Source of the DNA: Spirochaetaceae bacterium
GTDB lineage: Bacteria > Spirochaetota > Spirochaetia > Treponematales > Breznakiellaceae
Assembly: GCA_031257995.1 (NCBI GenBank)
Contig: JAIRNN010000317.1
Location: 1-5,419, forward strand
DNA: 5,419 nt
Direction: 5' to 3'
Below, piece by piece: positions 1 through 4,866 of this stretch (position 1 is its first letter; every line of letters starts with the position of its first letter). The translations under genes and the position numbers were made by a program. Below the pieces are notes generated by a model. It searched no databases. It saw only the letters and a program-made list of their open reading frames with translations, and was not told where the DNA came from.

Positions 1-120
1 GGTTAGTGAGGAAAGGGATTCGTTTTTCAAAGACGGAACAGACGCGCAGGGCCGTTGCCGCCCTGATAATAAACGTTTGGTTTTTGGGGAGAGTATGTTT
101 GATCCAATAATTCTAGAACA
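1..120. other. Left edge, no supported gene
   Basis: A + strand frame is open from the edge to TGA at 147-149 (ending ILEHYPFSKVSI), and two - strand frames are also open over parts of it, so none can be preferred. A small hairpin CAGGGC/GCCCTG (47-52 with 60-65) lies here without a T-run. Confidence 0.3.
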
Positions 121-189
121 TTACCCCTTTAGTAAAGTGTCAATCTGAGAAATCTCAAAATATGCTTTTAATTTTGTTTCTTTATCCAA
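121..189 (-). pseudogene. Truncated HepT/HEPN-like partner of the MNT gene (22-codon stub)
   Basis: A short frame begins at a TTG (187-189) that overlaps the last 8 bases of the MNT gene and runs 22 codons to TAA at 121-123. It reads LDKETKLKAYFEISQIDTLL plus KG. Seen: the overlap, a GGGGA stretch about 11 bases before the TTG, and a charged amphipathic start of the type 'MD-KLK-YFE-I-LL'. Known: small MNT nucleotidyltransferases are often followed by an overlapping HEPN (HepT-like) gene of roughly 130-160 residues. Inferred: this is the first helix of such a toxin and the rest has been lost or replaced. After the stop, another frame continues from a GGGG run (reading GNVLELLDQ...) for about 30 codons, but I do not recognise HepT features there. 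It could also be a chance open stretch. Confidence 0.4.
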
Positions 190-478
190 GACAAACGACT
201 TCCCCTATAGAATTCAACAAATGAAATAATTCTTTGTCCTCGTCAAAATCAATCAGATCAAATTGATTTTTCATCGTATTGTTTAGCTGTGAATATGTCG
301 GTATATATTTTTGAGGAGGCAATCCGGTAATTCCCAAGTCGATGTCGGATGTTTCGTGATATTTTCCGGTGACTAACGAGCCGAAAAGATAAACATCGGA
401 GCAACCCGCTTCCTTGAGTACGGTAACGGCCTTATCCAAGTCATCTTTGTATTTTGTCGGGAGCGTTCCGACATCCAT
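182..478 (-). CDS. Small MNT-type nucleotidyltransferase (MntA-like antitoxin half)
   Basis: 98-residue minimal nucleotidyltransferase of the pol-beta superfamily. Seen: the signature GS at residues 33-34 followed by SDIDLGI, giving the metal-binding Asp45 and Asp47, and a third acidic residue in FDLIDFD (Asp74). The catalytic set of the GSx10DxD family is therefore complete. The length is usual for stand-alone MNT proteins. Known: such proteins pair with HEPN/HepT RNases, and MntA-type members neutralise the toxin by transferring AMP to it. Inferred: this is the surviving half of such a pair, because only a 22-codon stub of a possible partner follows. The ATG at 476-478 was chosen because it lies 6 bases behind a strong extended -10 promoter; no Shine-Dalgarno site precedes it, so the mRNA would be leaderless. 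The gene is AT-richer than the rest of the window, which fits horizontal origin. Confidence 0.85.
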   Translation of the reverse strand: MDVGTLPTKYKDDLDKAVTVLKEAGCSDVYLFGSLVTGKYHETSDIDLGITGLPPQKYIPTYSQLNNTMKNQFDLIDFDEDKELFHLLNSIGEVVCLG

Positions 479-484
479 GTTTCT

Positions 485-513
485 ATGATACCACGAATCA
501 GGATTTTTCGCAA
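485..513 (-). promoter_or_regulatory. Sigma-70-type promoter of the MNT gene, leaderless arrangement
   Basis: On the - strand, TTGCGA (508-513) is separated by 17 bases from TATCAT (485-490), and TG sits at the extended -10 position (TGG before TATCAT). Only 6 bases (AGAAAC) separate the -10 from the ATG, so transcription would start at or next to the start codon. Confidence 0.65.
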
Positions 514-583
514 GCCTGTTTTTCTTATCGCCTTGCCGGGGCTATGGCAACCACTGAAGAGGACATCCGCCATGACCTAAGCC

Positions 584-610
584 GGGGTCGTTGCAGGGAC
601 TGTCCCCCGC
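584..610. repeat. Short copy of the GC-rich repeat also found at 2820-2845
   Basis: This 27-base stretch matches 2820-2845 at 23 positions with one gap. The shared blocks are GGGG, CGTTGC, GGG and TGTCCCCCGC, the last identical over 10 bases. In both places the sequence can fold on itself (GGGAC/GTCCC here, GCGGGGG/CCCCCGC there). It lies between the divergent MNT and uvrA-fragment promoters. Confidence 0.5.
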
Positions 611-644
611 CATCCCCACTCTCCCGTCCTCTCCTCGCGAAAAA

Positions 645-653
645 TGCTACACT
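645..653 (+). promoter_or_regulatory. Extended -10 element upstream of the uvrA fragment
   Basis: TGCTACACT is an extended -10 (TGn plus TACACT). No convincing -35 is seen 16-18 bases upstream, as is common for extended -10 promoters. Seven bases separate it from the GTG at 661, so the transcript would be leaderless or nearly so. Confidence 0.5.
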
Positions 654-660
654 ATCCCTC

Positions 661-840
661 GTGGAACACCTCATCATTAAAGGCGCGCACGAGCACAATC
701 TGAAAAACATTGATCTCACGCTGCCCCGTGACAAACTCATCGTCGTGTCCAGCCTCTCCGGGTCGGGCAAAAGTTTTCTCGCCTTCGACACCATCTTCGC
801 CGAGGGTCAGTGCCGCTATGTGGAAAGCCTTTCCGTCTCC
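661..840 (+). pseudogene. uvrA: uvrA N-terminal fragment (excinuclease ABC subunit A), truncated
   Basis: Codons 1-59 from the GTG at 661 match the N-terminus of UvrA, the damage-recognition ATPase of nucleotide excision repair: IKGAHEHNLKNIDLTLPRDK, then LSGSGKS, AFDTIFAEGQ and RYVESLS. UvrA is normally about 940 residues, so over 90% is missing. Seen: the first Gly of the Walker A motif (usually GLSGSGKS) is Ser31, and the usual QRRYVESLS reads QCRYVESLS. Both changes fit single transitions from the expected codons and suggest decay without selection. The reading frame stays open after the breakpoint (about 838) as far as 1140, but with no further UvrA similarity. There is no Shine-Dalgarno site; the start was chosen by homology and by the extended -10 seven bases upstream. 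It is either a duplicated 5' fragment or the remnant of a lost paralogue; the functional uvrA should be elsewhere. Confidence 0.85.
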
Positions 841-1031
841 GTCAACGCTTCGTTTTATGACACAAAGGAATTCTTTCAGGGCCGTAAAGAAATCGGAACG
901 ATGAATGCCAAATCCAATGATGAGACGTATAATTCTCTGATAAAGGACTTTCGGGAAAAACATAGAAGACTTGCAAAGAAGAGCAAGCCAAAGATATATG
1001 AGTATGGGTTTTTGAAGGAGCAGGAGGTATT
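841..1031 (+). other. Unassigned junction between the uvrA fragment and the next truncated gene
   Basis: UvrA similarity ends at about 838. One frame, continuous with the uvrA fragment, stays open here (from an internal ATG at 901 it reads MNAKSNDETYNSLIKDF...) and runs to TAG at 1138-1140. A second frame ends FGKNIEDLQRRASQRYMSMG plus F at TGA 1012-1014, just before the AAGGAG at 1015-1020, which would suit the end of an upstream gene in an operon. I cannot identify either. The stretch is A-rich compared with the uvrA part, so it probably has a different origin. Confidence 0.35.
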
Positions 1032-1157
1032 ATGGCACAAAAAAAATCATTTTTTGCTTATGAAGATGGTCGTCTGGATAACAAAGACGCGATTGCCAGA
1101 GCTGCAACTGATTACAACAATCATCAAAAAACCTACATAGCGCCAGTTCAAATCTGA
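1032..1157 (+). pseudogene. 5' fragment of an unidentified gene, cut off at the IS30 relic
   Basis: The ATG at 1032 is preceded by two ribosome binding sites, AAGGAG (1015-1020) and AGGAGG (1022-1027), stronger than any other in the window. The frame gives 41 residues starting MAQKKSFFAYEDGRLDNKDA and continuing to YNNHQKTYIA before TGA at 1155-1157. The last few codons coincide with the 3' end of the transposase relic, so about 35 codons are likely genuine. Inferred: an expressed gene was interrupted here and the 3' part lost. The 'FFAY...' start with an amphipathic helix vaguely recalls small Rossmann or TIR-like effectors, but that is an impression from the N-terminus only and not an assignment. 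An overlapping frame is open across the same bases, so coding status rests on the ribosome binding sites. Confidence 0.45.
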
Positions 1158-1520
1158 AGTGCAAATTTACGCTCTGAAAAGACCTCGTTAGACATCCGAT
1201 AGCCTAAAGTCTTACAAGGGCGATTATTGATTTTGGCGGTAATTCTGTCAAGCTGCTTTTGAGTGAGATTATCAAACGGAGTCCCTTTGGGAAGGTACTG
1301 CCTGATAAGCCCATTCGTGTGTTCGTTTAATCCCTACTCCCATCAATGACAGAGATGGGCAAAACAGATGCCGCACCCCAGCACGGCCGCCAATACCTTG
1401 CGGCCCGAAAACTCCTCGCCGTTATCAAAAGTGATCGTTTTAATAAAATCATCAGAAACAGGGTTTTCAGGACAATTTCTTCCCGGCAGTTTCTTGGCTT
1501 GCATTTTACGAGGAAAACTG
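1148..1520 (-). pseudogene. IS30-family transposase relic (C-terminal part of DDE domain)
   Basis: Reading the - strand, an IS30-type DDE core is visible: IKTITFDNGEEFSG with the second catalytic Asp in FDNG, then GLNEHTNGLIRQYLPKG with the catalytic Glu, NNRPCKTLGYRMSNEVF, and the end RKFALQI at TGA 1148-1150. Seen damage: in-frame nonsense codons TGA (1343-1345) and TAG (1334-1336) where active members read SWER, which here reads stop-W-E-stop. Between KMQAK and VSDDF the continuing similarity (NCREEIVLKTL, about 1459-1491) lies in another frame, implying two compensating frameshifts. The N-terminal helix-turn-helix half and the first catalytic Asp are absent. The upstream limit is uncertain because it merges with the FliG-like gene's promoter region. 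No terminal inverted repeat pair or target duplication can be defined. The element cannot make transposase. Confidence 0.88.
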
Positions 1521-1527
1521 CTAATCT
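1499..1527 (+). promoter_or_regulatory. Probable promoter of the FliG-like gene
   Basis: TTGCAT (1499-1504), a 17-base spacer, and TAATCT (1522-1527) preceded by TGC, an extended -10. Seven bases then lead to the ATG at 1535. The geometry is the same as at the uvrA fragment (TGC, hexamer, 7 bases, start). The -35 and spacer overlap bases that read as transposase (KMQAK) on the other strand, so the promoter may have been supplied by the insertion. Confidence 0.45.
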
Positions 1528-1534
1528 TATGCTT

Positions 1535-2632
1535 ATGGATAGAATTCGCGCTTACAAGAAAGGGATGGGGCTTGATGCCGGGAATGACGATGAGGACTGG
1601 CTGGCGAAAGTAGTCAAGTCCGATGAAGAGCCGGTCGCGTCTGGGAAAAAGAGCGTTCCACAAAATACGCCGGATCGGGGCGGGCTTGATGCTTTTGTCA
1701 AAGTATCCGCGCCGCCGTCCAAGCACGAACGGCTCGCGCAATTTCTCGCGCTGGTTGGCGAGGAAGAAAGGGCGAAGATTTTGTCTGGTCTTCCCCAAGC
1801 ACAGGCGGTCATCATTCAGAAGAAAGCAGGGGAGCTTCGGGAACTAAGAAGCGAGGGCCGTGTCTACGGTATGACCCCTGAAGAGGCGCGCGCGATATAC
1901 GAAGAGTTTCAGGCGGTGCTTTCGTCGGACACGGCGTTTTCCACACAGCAGCCGCTTGCTTTTCTTGAAAAATTTCAGCCGGAACAGGTCGCGCTCTTGC
2001 TGCACAAGGAAGGCGCGCAGACATGCGCCCTCGTGCTTGCGCGGCTGCCGCCCAAACTTGCCGCTGGAACGCTCTCGTTTATCGAAGTGGAAAAAAAGCG
2101 GGACATTGCCGCCCGCATCGGGCGCATGAAACCCGTATCCCCCGAAGTGGTCTGCCTGATTGCCGATACGCTGCGTGAGCGGGCGCGGGAACTCGGCACG
2201 GCCCCCGGCACGGCTATCGACGGCATTGCCGCCCTTGCCGAGATACTCAAAAACACCGATGTTTCCTTCGGCGACAAGATTATTTCAAGCCTTGCGGAAG
2301 ACGATCCGTTGCTCAGCCACACGTTGAAGGAACGTCTCTATACCCTCGACGACGTATGCCGCGCCGACGACAAACCGATTGCCGAAAAACTCGCCGCCAT
2401 GAGCGAACAAGACATTGCGCTGCTCATTCGCGGCCGCCCCGATGCTTTCGTGGAAAAGATTTTGTCGAACGTATCCGCCGGACGGCGGGTACTGGTTCGT
2501 GAAGAGAACGATGTCTTGGGTGCCGTGCTCAAATCGGATACCGAGGCGGCCCTCAAAGATTTTCTCCAGTGGTTCCGCGACAAACGGGAAAAAGGCGAAG
2601 TCCTCTTTCTCGGCGATGAATTGGTCGTATGA
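1535..2632 (+). CDS. fliG: FliG-like flagellar motor switch protein, divergent paralogue
   Basis: 365-residue protein with the three FliG regions in order after a ~60-residue variable head: FliG_N-like (about 64-128, HERLAQFLALVGEEERAKIL), FliG_M (about 140-210, QPEQVALLL replacing the EHPQ motif, then ARLPPKLAAGTL and RIGRMKPVSPEVV), and FliG_C (about 255-360). FliG links the MS ring to the C ring and its C-terminal charged helix contacts the stator. Hand alignment with E. coli FliG puts Arg299 at Lys264, Gly316 at Arg281 (with Arg317 next to it), Glu323-Glu324 at Asp288-Asp289, and Leu332 at Arg297. Typical FliG is about 330-350 residues. No flagellar genes adjoin it. This fits a spirochaete second FliG (FliG1 type), which is inference. 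Starts at 1346, 1529 and 1535 share the frame; 1535 is preferred because the frame before it is antisense transposase and an extended -10 lies 7 bases upstream. The sequence shows no frameshift. Confidence 0.82.
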   Translation: MDRIRAYKKGMGLDAGNDDEDWLAKVVKSDEEPVASGKKSVPQNTPDRGGLDAFVKVSAPPSKHERLAQFLALVGEEERAKILSGLPQAQAVIIQKKAGELRELRSEGRVYGMTPEEARAIYEEFQAVLSSDTAFSTQQPLAFLEKFQPEQVALLLHKEGAQTCALVLARLPPKLAAGTLSFIEVEKKRDIAARIGRMKPVSPEVVCLIADTLRERARELGTAPGTAIDGIAALAEILKNTDVSFGDKIISSLAEDDPLLSHTLKERLYTLDDVCRADDKPIAEKLAAMSEQDIALLIRGRPDAFVEKILSNVSAGRRVLVREENDVLGAVLKSDTEAALKDFLQWFRDKREKGEVLFLGDELVV

Positions 2633-2819
2633 GCCGGTCTCGCAGGAACGCGCAGCAGTTTTTAATGACCACGAACCACATGAACCAACACGAACAGAAC
2701 AGCGCAACTTTCATTTCTCCGTTCGTTTTCATAACTTCAGTTTTTTTCCCCTAATCCGCGCAGGGGATTCAGATATAGTGCTTCTACTTGTAAAATACCA
2801 ATTAGTATGGCACCGGGAT
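2633..2819. other. Gene-free interval downstream of the FliG-like gene
   Basis: No coding sequence is supported. It contains a degenerate direct repeat of a GAACCA-type unit at 2671-2697, a T-run at 2741-2747, and a small hairpin CCCCT/AGGGG around 2748-2766. No convincing terminator sits directly behind the fliG stop. Confidence 0.5.
2671..2697. repeat. Degenerate 9-10 base direct repeat (three units)
   Basis: Consecutive units acgaaccac, atgaaccaa and cacgaacag share the core GAAC-CA or GAACA. The stretch is pyrimidine-poor and lies 38 bases after the fliG stop codon. No function can be read from it. Confidence 0.4.
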
Positions 2820-2915
2820 GGGGGCGTTGCGGGGGTGTCCCCCGCAGAGGGGGTAGCGTAAGACCCTAAGCCCGCTTGCGGGCGGCGGGCTGGAGCGAGG
2901 GGGAGGCATCCCCCT
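2820..2915. repeat. REP-like multi-hairpin GC-rich element
   Basis: Three hairpins lie in about 90 bases: GCGGGGG/CCCCCGC (2829-2835 with 2839-2845, loop TGT), AGCCCGC/GCGGGCT (2869-2875 with 2885-2891), and AGGGGGA/TCCCCCT (2898-2904 with 2909-2915, loop GGCA). All arms are perfect 7-base matches. The first part recurs at 584-610, and CCGCAGAGGGGG (2843-2854) recurs inverted at 5001-5012. It lies between convergent genes (FliG-like on +, nucleotidyltransferase on -), a usual place for REP/BIME-type palindromic elements. Element identity is inferred from structure. Confidence 0.6.
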
Positions 2916-2924
2916 TTATATTTT
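2898..2924 (+). terminator. Possible intrinsic terminator at the end of the hairpin element
   Basis: The perfect 7-base stem AGGGGGA/TCCCCCT with a 4-base loop is followed by TTATATTTT on the + strand. It would stop + strand transcripts before they run antisense into the convergent gene. On the - strand no T-rich tail follows, so it would act in one direction. It is 265 bases beyond the fliG stop. Confidence 0.45.
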
Positions 2925-2944
2925 CCTAGTAGCAACACTGTACA

Positions 2945-3853
2945 TTAACGCCATAATCCCCGTGGATAGACGCCTCGCGCGGTGAGGGCCGCGATCCGTT
3001 GGACGGCGGTTTCCTTGTCTTTCTTGTAAGTAACGCCAAACCAGTCCGCGTCGGCTTCCAGCACTTTGAAGGCGGTTTTTCCGGCTTTGATGAAGGTGTC
3101 AGCGGCAAGAGGCAGGTAGCACTCGCTTTTGAGTTCGCCGCCCCGGTCTTGCAAAAATTCGTTAAAATAGGCCTCAAATGCGGGAAGGATGAACGGAGGA
3201 TAGCCCCAAAAGTTCATTGATACCGGCGTGTCGGGGGCGAGTTCCTTTTTCGCGCCGTCGGGGAACGTGTTGTAGATTTTGCCGTCGGCTTCCTGCTTGA
3301 TGAGCAGAAATTCGTCTACTGAGGAAAGGTAGCCGTTTTTCACCGCGCAAACGCCGCGGGTTACCGTGCCCTCAGGCGACAGCGTCTTTTCCAGTTTGTA
3401 GGGAACAATAGCCGCCTCGGTAACATCGCCGGAAAGATACCGGCCGAGCACCTCGTAGGCCTCTCTGCCGTAGAAGTCATCGGCGTTCAGCACGGCAAAG
3501 GGCGCGTCAATGGCGGGTCCGGCACACAGGAGCGCGTGGGTCGTTCCCCAAGGCTTGGTTCTCCCGGCCTTCTTTGCGGTCTCGAAAATCGCAGGCGGGA
3601 TAAGGCTTTCCAGCTCCTGATAAGCCAGCTCAAACGGCACCTTGTCCCCCATACGGGTAAGCACAATGTCCTTGAAATCCCGCTCAATGTCGTGCCGGAT
3701 GATGAACACGACTTTGCCAAAACCGGAACGGAGCGCGTCAAAGACCGCGTAATCAAGCAGGGCCTCACCGTCCGTCCCGATCTTGTCCATCTGTTTGAGA
3801 CCGCCGTAACGGCTCCCCATCCCCGCCGCGAGAACCACCAAAATTGGTTTCAT
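2945..3853 (-). CDS. Nucleotidyltransferase family protein, sugar-nucleotide pyrophosphorylase type
   Basis: 302-residue GT-A-fold NTP transferase. Seen: LAAGMGSRYGGLKQ near the N-terminus (residues 8-21, the nucleotide-binding G-x-G-x-R signature plus the Lys), KPWGTTHAL at 100-108, NADDFYG at 123-129 (metal-binding Asp), VSMNFWG at 211-217, and ADADWFGVTYKKD at 267-279. Known: this fold joins an NTP to a sugar phosphate or a similar alcohol phosphate, releasing pyrophosphate, in the cytoplasm; the substrate cannot be read from these motifs. The length is usual for the single-domain group and no C-terminal hexapeptide (left-handed beta-helix) domain is present, unlike GlmU. The ATG at 3851-3853 follows AAGGAG (3863-3868) with 9 bases between. 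It is the second gene of a - strand operon, 16 bases after the DHH gene. GalU-like activity is one possibility, but the sequence is not close to classical GalU. Confidence 0.88.
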   Translation of the reverse strand: MKPILVVLAAGMGSRYGGLKQMDKIGTDGEALLDYAVFDALRSGFGKVVFIIRHDIERDFKDIVLTRMGDKVPFELAYQELESLIPPAIFETAKKAGRTKPWGTTHALLCAGPAIDAPFAVLNADDFYGREAYEVLGRYLSGDVTEAAIVPYKLEKTLSPEGTVTRGVCAVKNGYLSSVDEFLLIKQEADGKIYNTFPDGAKKELAPDTPVSMNFWGYPPFILPAFEAYFNEFLQDRGGELKSECYLPLAADTFIKAGKTAFKVLEADADWFGVTYKKDKETAVQRIAALTARGVYPRGLWR

Positions 3854-3862
3854 ATAAAGTTT

Positions 3863-3868
3863 CTCCTT
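3863..3868 (-). promoter_or_regulatory. Ribosome binding site of the nucleotidyltransferase gene
   Basis: AAGGAG on the - strand, 9 bases before the ATG. It lies inside the 16-base gap after the DHH stop, supporting cotranscription and reinitiation. Confidence 0.7.
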
Positions 3869-3869
3869 A

Positions 3870-4775
3870 TCAGTCTTTCACCTGCCGGACGATCTCCGCG
3901 ATAGCCTTGTCCGCCTCGGTATAGGGCACCTGGCAGGTTCCCACCTGCTTGTGGCCGCCTCCGCCGTACTGCAACATGATACTGCCTATGTCGGCTTTGG
4001 ACGTTTTGTTGATGATGCTGTACCCAACGGTTATCGCCGCAAACTGTTTCTGCTTGCCGTCAACGACCCATACCGAAACGTTTTGTTTGGGAAACACCGT
4101 ATAAAGCAGGAAACGGTTACCGGCAGGCGTGTCGGGGAGGCCGCGAGTATCAAGCACAATCACATTGCCATCCGTTTTCCCATGCTTCCGGGCAAAATCA
4201 ATGAACTTCTGGTGCTGATCCCGGTATATTTCAGCCCGTTCCCACACATCGGGAAGCCGTAAAATCTCGTCGATAGATTTATCAAGCGTCTCGGAGGCCA
4301 GTTTTTTCATCAAATCAAGATTGGATATTGTAAAGTTATGGATTCTCCCCAGTCCGGTACGCGGATCCATGATAAATCCCAGCAAAATCCACCCTTCAGG
4401 ATTCATAATCTCGTCTTCGGTGAGATCGCCTGAGTCCATTTTGTCGACATACTTGATCATTTCGGCGAACTTTCCAAACTTCGCCTCGCCGCCAAAGTAG
4501 TCATAGATCACACGGGCGCAACTCGGAGCCGGCCTCGCCGCGCCTTCAAACGTAAACGAGCCCAGCCGTTCCTTTTCCGACGAATGGTGGTCGAACCAGA
4601 ACTTGCACCCCTTGATATAAGGTACGTTTGCGACAATATCGTTCGCCGTTGCCGTCACTTTGCCGTCCTGAATGTCCTTGGGATGGACAAAAAGCCATTC
4701 ATCAACCATCCCCAGCGACTCAAGCAAAGCCCCGCACGCCAAACCGTCAAAATCAGAACGAGTAATTAAGCGCAT
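3870..4775 (-). CDS. DHH/DHHA1-family phosphoesterase
   Basis: 301-residue protein with the DHH domain first and DHHA1 last. Seen: SDFDG at residues 7-11 (motif I Asp pair), FDHHSSE at 61-67 (the DHH metal site), DKMDSGDL at 111-118 (motif IV region), and GGGGHKQVGTCQV at 271-283 (the DHHA1 substrate-binding loop). The catalytic residues look intact. Known: such two-domain enzymes are Mn-dependent phosphodiesterases or phosphatases acting on nanoRNA, pAp, cyclic dinucleotides or polyphosphate. The sequence does not settle which, though members like this are often labelled exopolyphosphatase-related or NrnB-like. No signal peptide or membrane segment is present, so it is cytoplasmic, and there are no sensory PAS/GGDEF domains as in GdpP. 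The ATG at 4773-4775 follows AAGGAG with 6 bases between. It is the first gene of the operon with the nucleotidyltransferase. Confidence 0.9.
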   Translation of the reverse strand: MRLITRSDFDGLACGALLESLGMVDEWLFVHPKDIQDGKVTATANDIVANVPYIKGCKFWFDHHSSEKERLGSFTFEGAARPAPSCARVIYDYFGGEAKFGKFAEMIKYVDKMDSGDLTEDEIMNPEGWILLGFIMDPRTGLGRIHNFTISNLDLMKKLASETLDKSIDEILRLPDVWERAEIYRDQHQKFIDFARKHGKTDGNVIVLDTRGLPDTPAGNRFLLYTVFPKQNVSVWVVDGKQKQFAAITVGYSIINKTSKADIGSIMLQYGGGGHKQVGTCQVPYTEADKAIAEIVRQVKD

Positions 4776-4781
4776 ACTATT

Positions 4782-4787
4782 CTCCTT
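4782..4787 (-). promoter_or_regulatory. Ribosome binding site of the DHH gene
   Basis: AAGGAG on the - strand, 6 bases before the ATG. It fixes the start at 4775 and nearly coincides with the predicted transcription start. Confidence 0.7.
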
Positions 4788-4792
4788 GGCTT

Positions 4793-4821
4793 ACCATACC
4801 AGCCTTTTGCATTTCCGTCAA
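4793..4821 (-). promoter_or_regulatory. Extended -10 promoter of the DHH-nucleotidyltransferase operon
   Basis: On the - strand, TTGACG (4816-4821) is followed by a 17-base spacer and TATGGT (4793-4798), with TGG directly upstream of the -10 (extended). Only 17 bases lie between the -10 and the ATG. RNA starting about 7 bases downstream would begin at the ribosome binding site itself, leaving a leader of roughly 10-12 bases. The close fit of the -35 and spacing makes chance less likely. Confidence 0.5.
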
Positions 4822-4830
4822 GGCAGGTGA

Positions 4831-4866
4831 GCCTATTTCAAAACACGAGCGAGTTTTGAAACAGGC
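4831..4866. repeat. Interrupted palindrome beside the DHH promoter
   Basis: Arms GCCTATTTCAAAAC (4831-4844) and GTTTTGAAACAGGC (4853-4866) pair at 13 of 14 positions around an 8-base loop. No T-run follows on either strand, so it is not a standard terminator. It ends 9 bases upstream of the -35, a place suited to an operator or activator site, or it may be a dispersed repeat. Confidence 0.6.

Noticed and set aside
454..1140. A single 228-residue + strand frame covering the uvrA fragment
   Set aside because: It is a chance join: its first ~69 codons are the antisense/divergent promoter region, the middle is uvrA, and the end overlaps the separate 1032 gene in another frame.
1346..1534. A 61-63 residue N-terminal extension of the FliG-like protein
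   Set aside because: These codons are antisense to transposase sequence with known IS30 motifs, and FliG similarity begins later.
1343..1798. A 151-residue - strand frame
   Set aside because: Only its last ~50 residues are transposase. The rest is antisense to the FliG-like gene.
2820..2915. CRISPR-like array
   Set aside because: The hairpins differ in sequence and spacing, and no regular repeat-spacer pattern exists.
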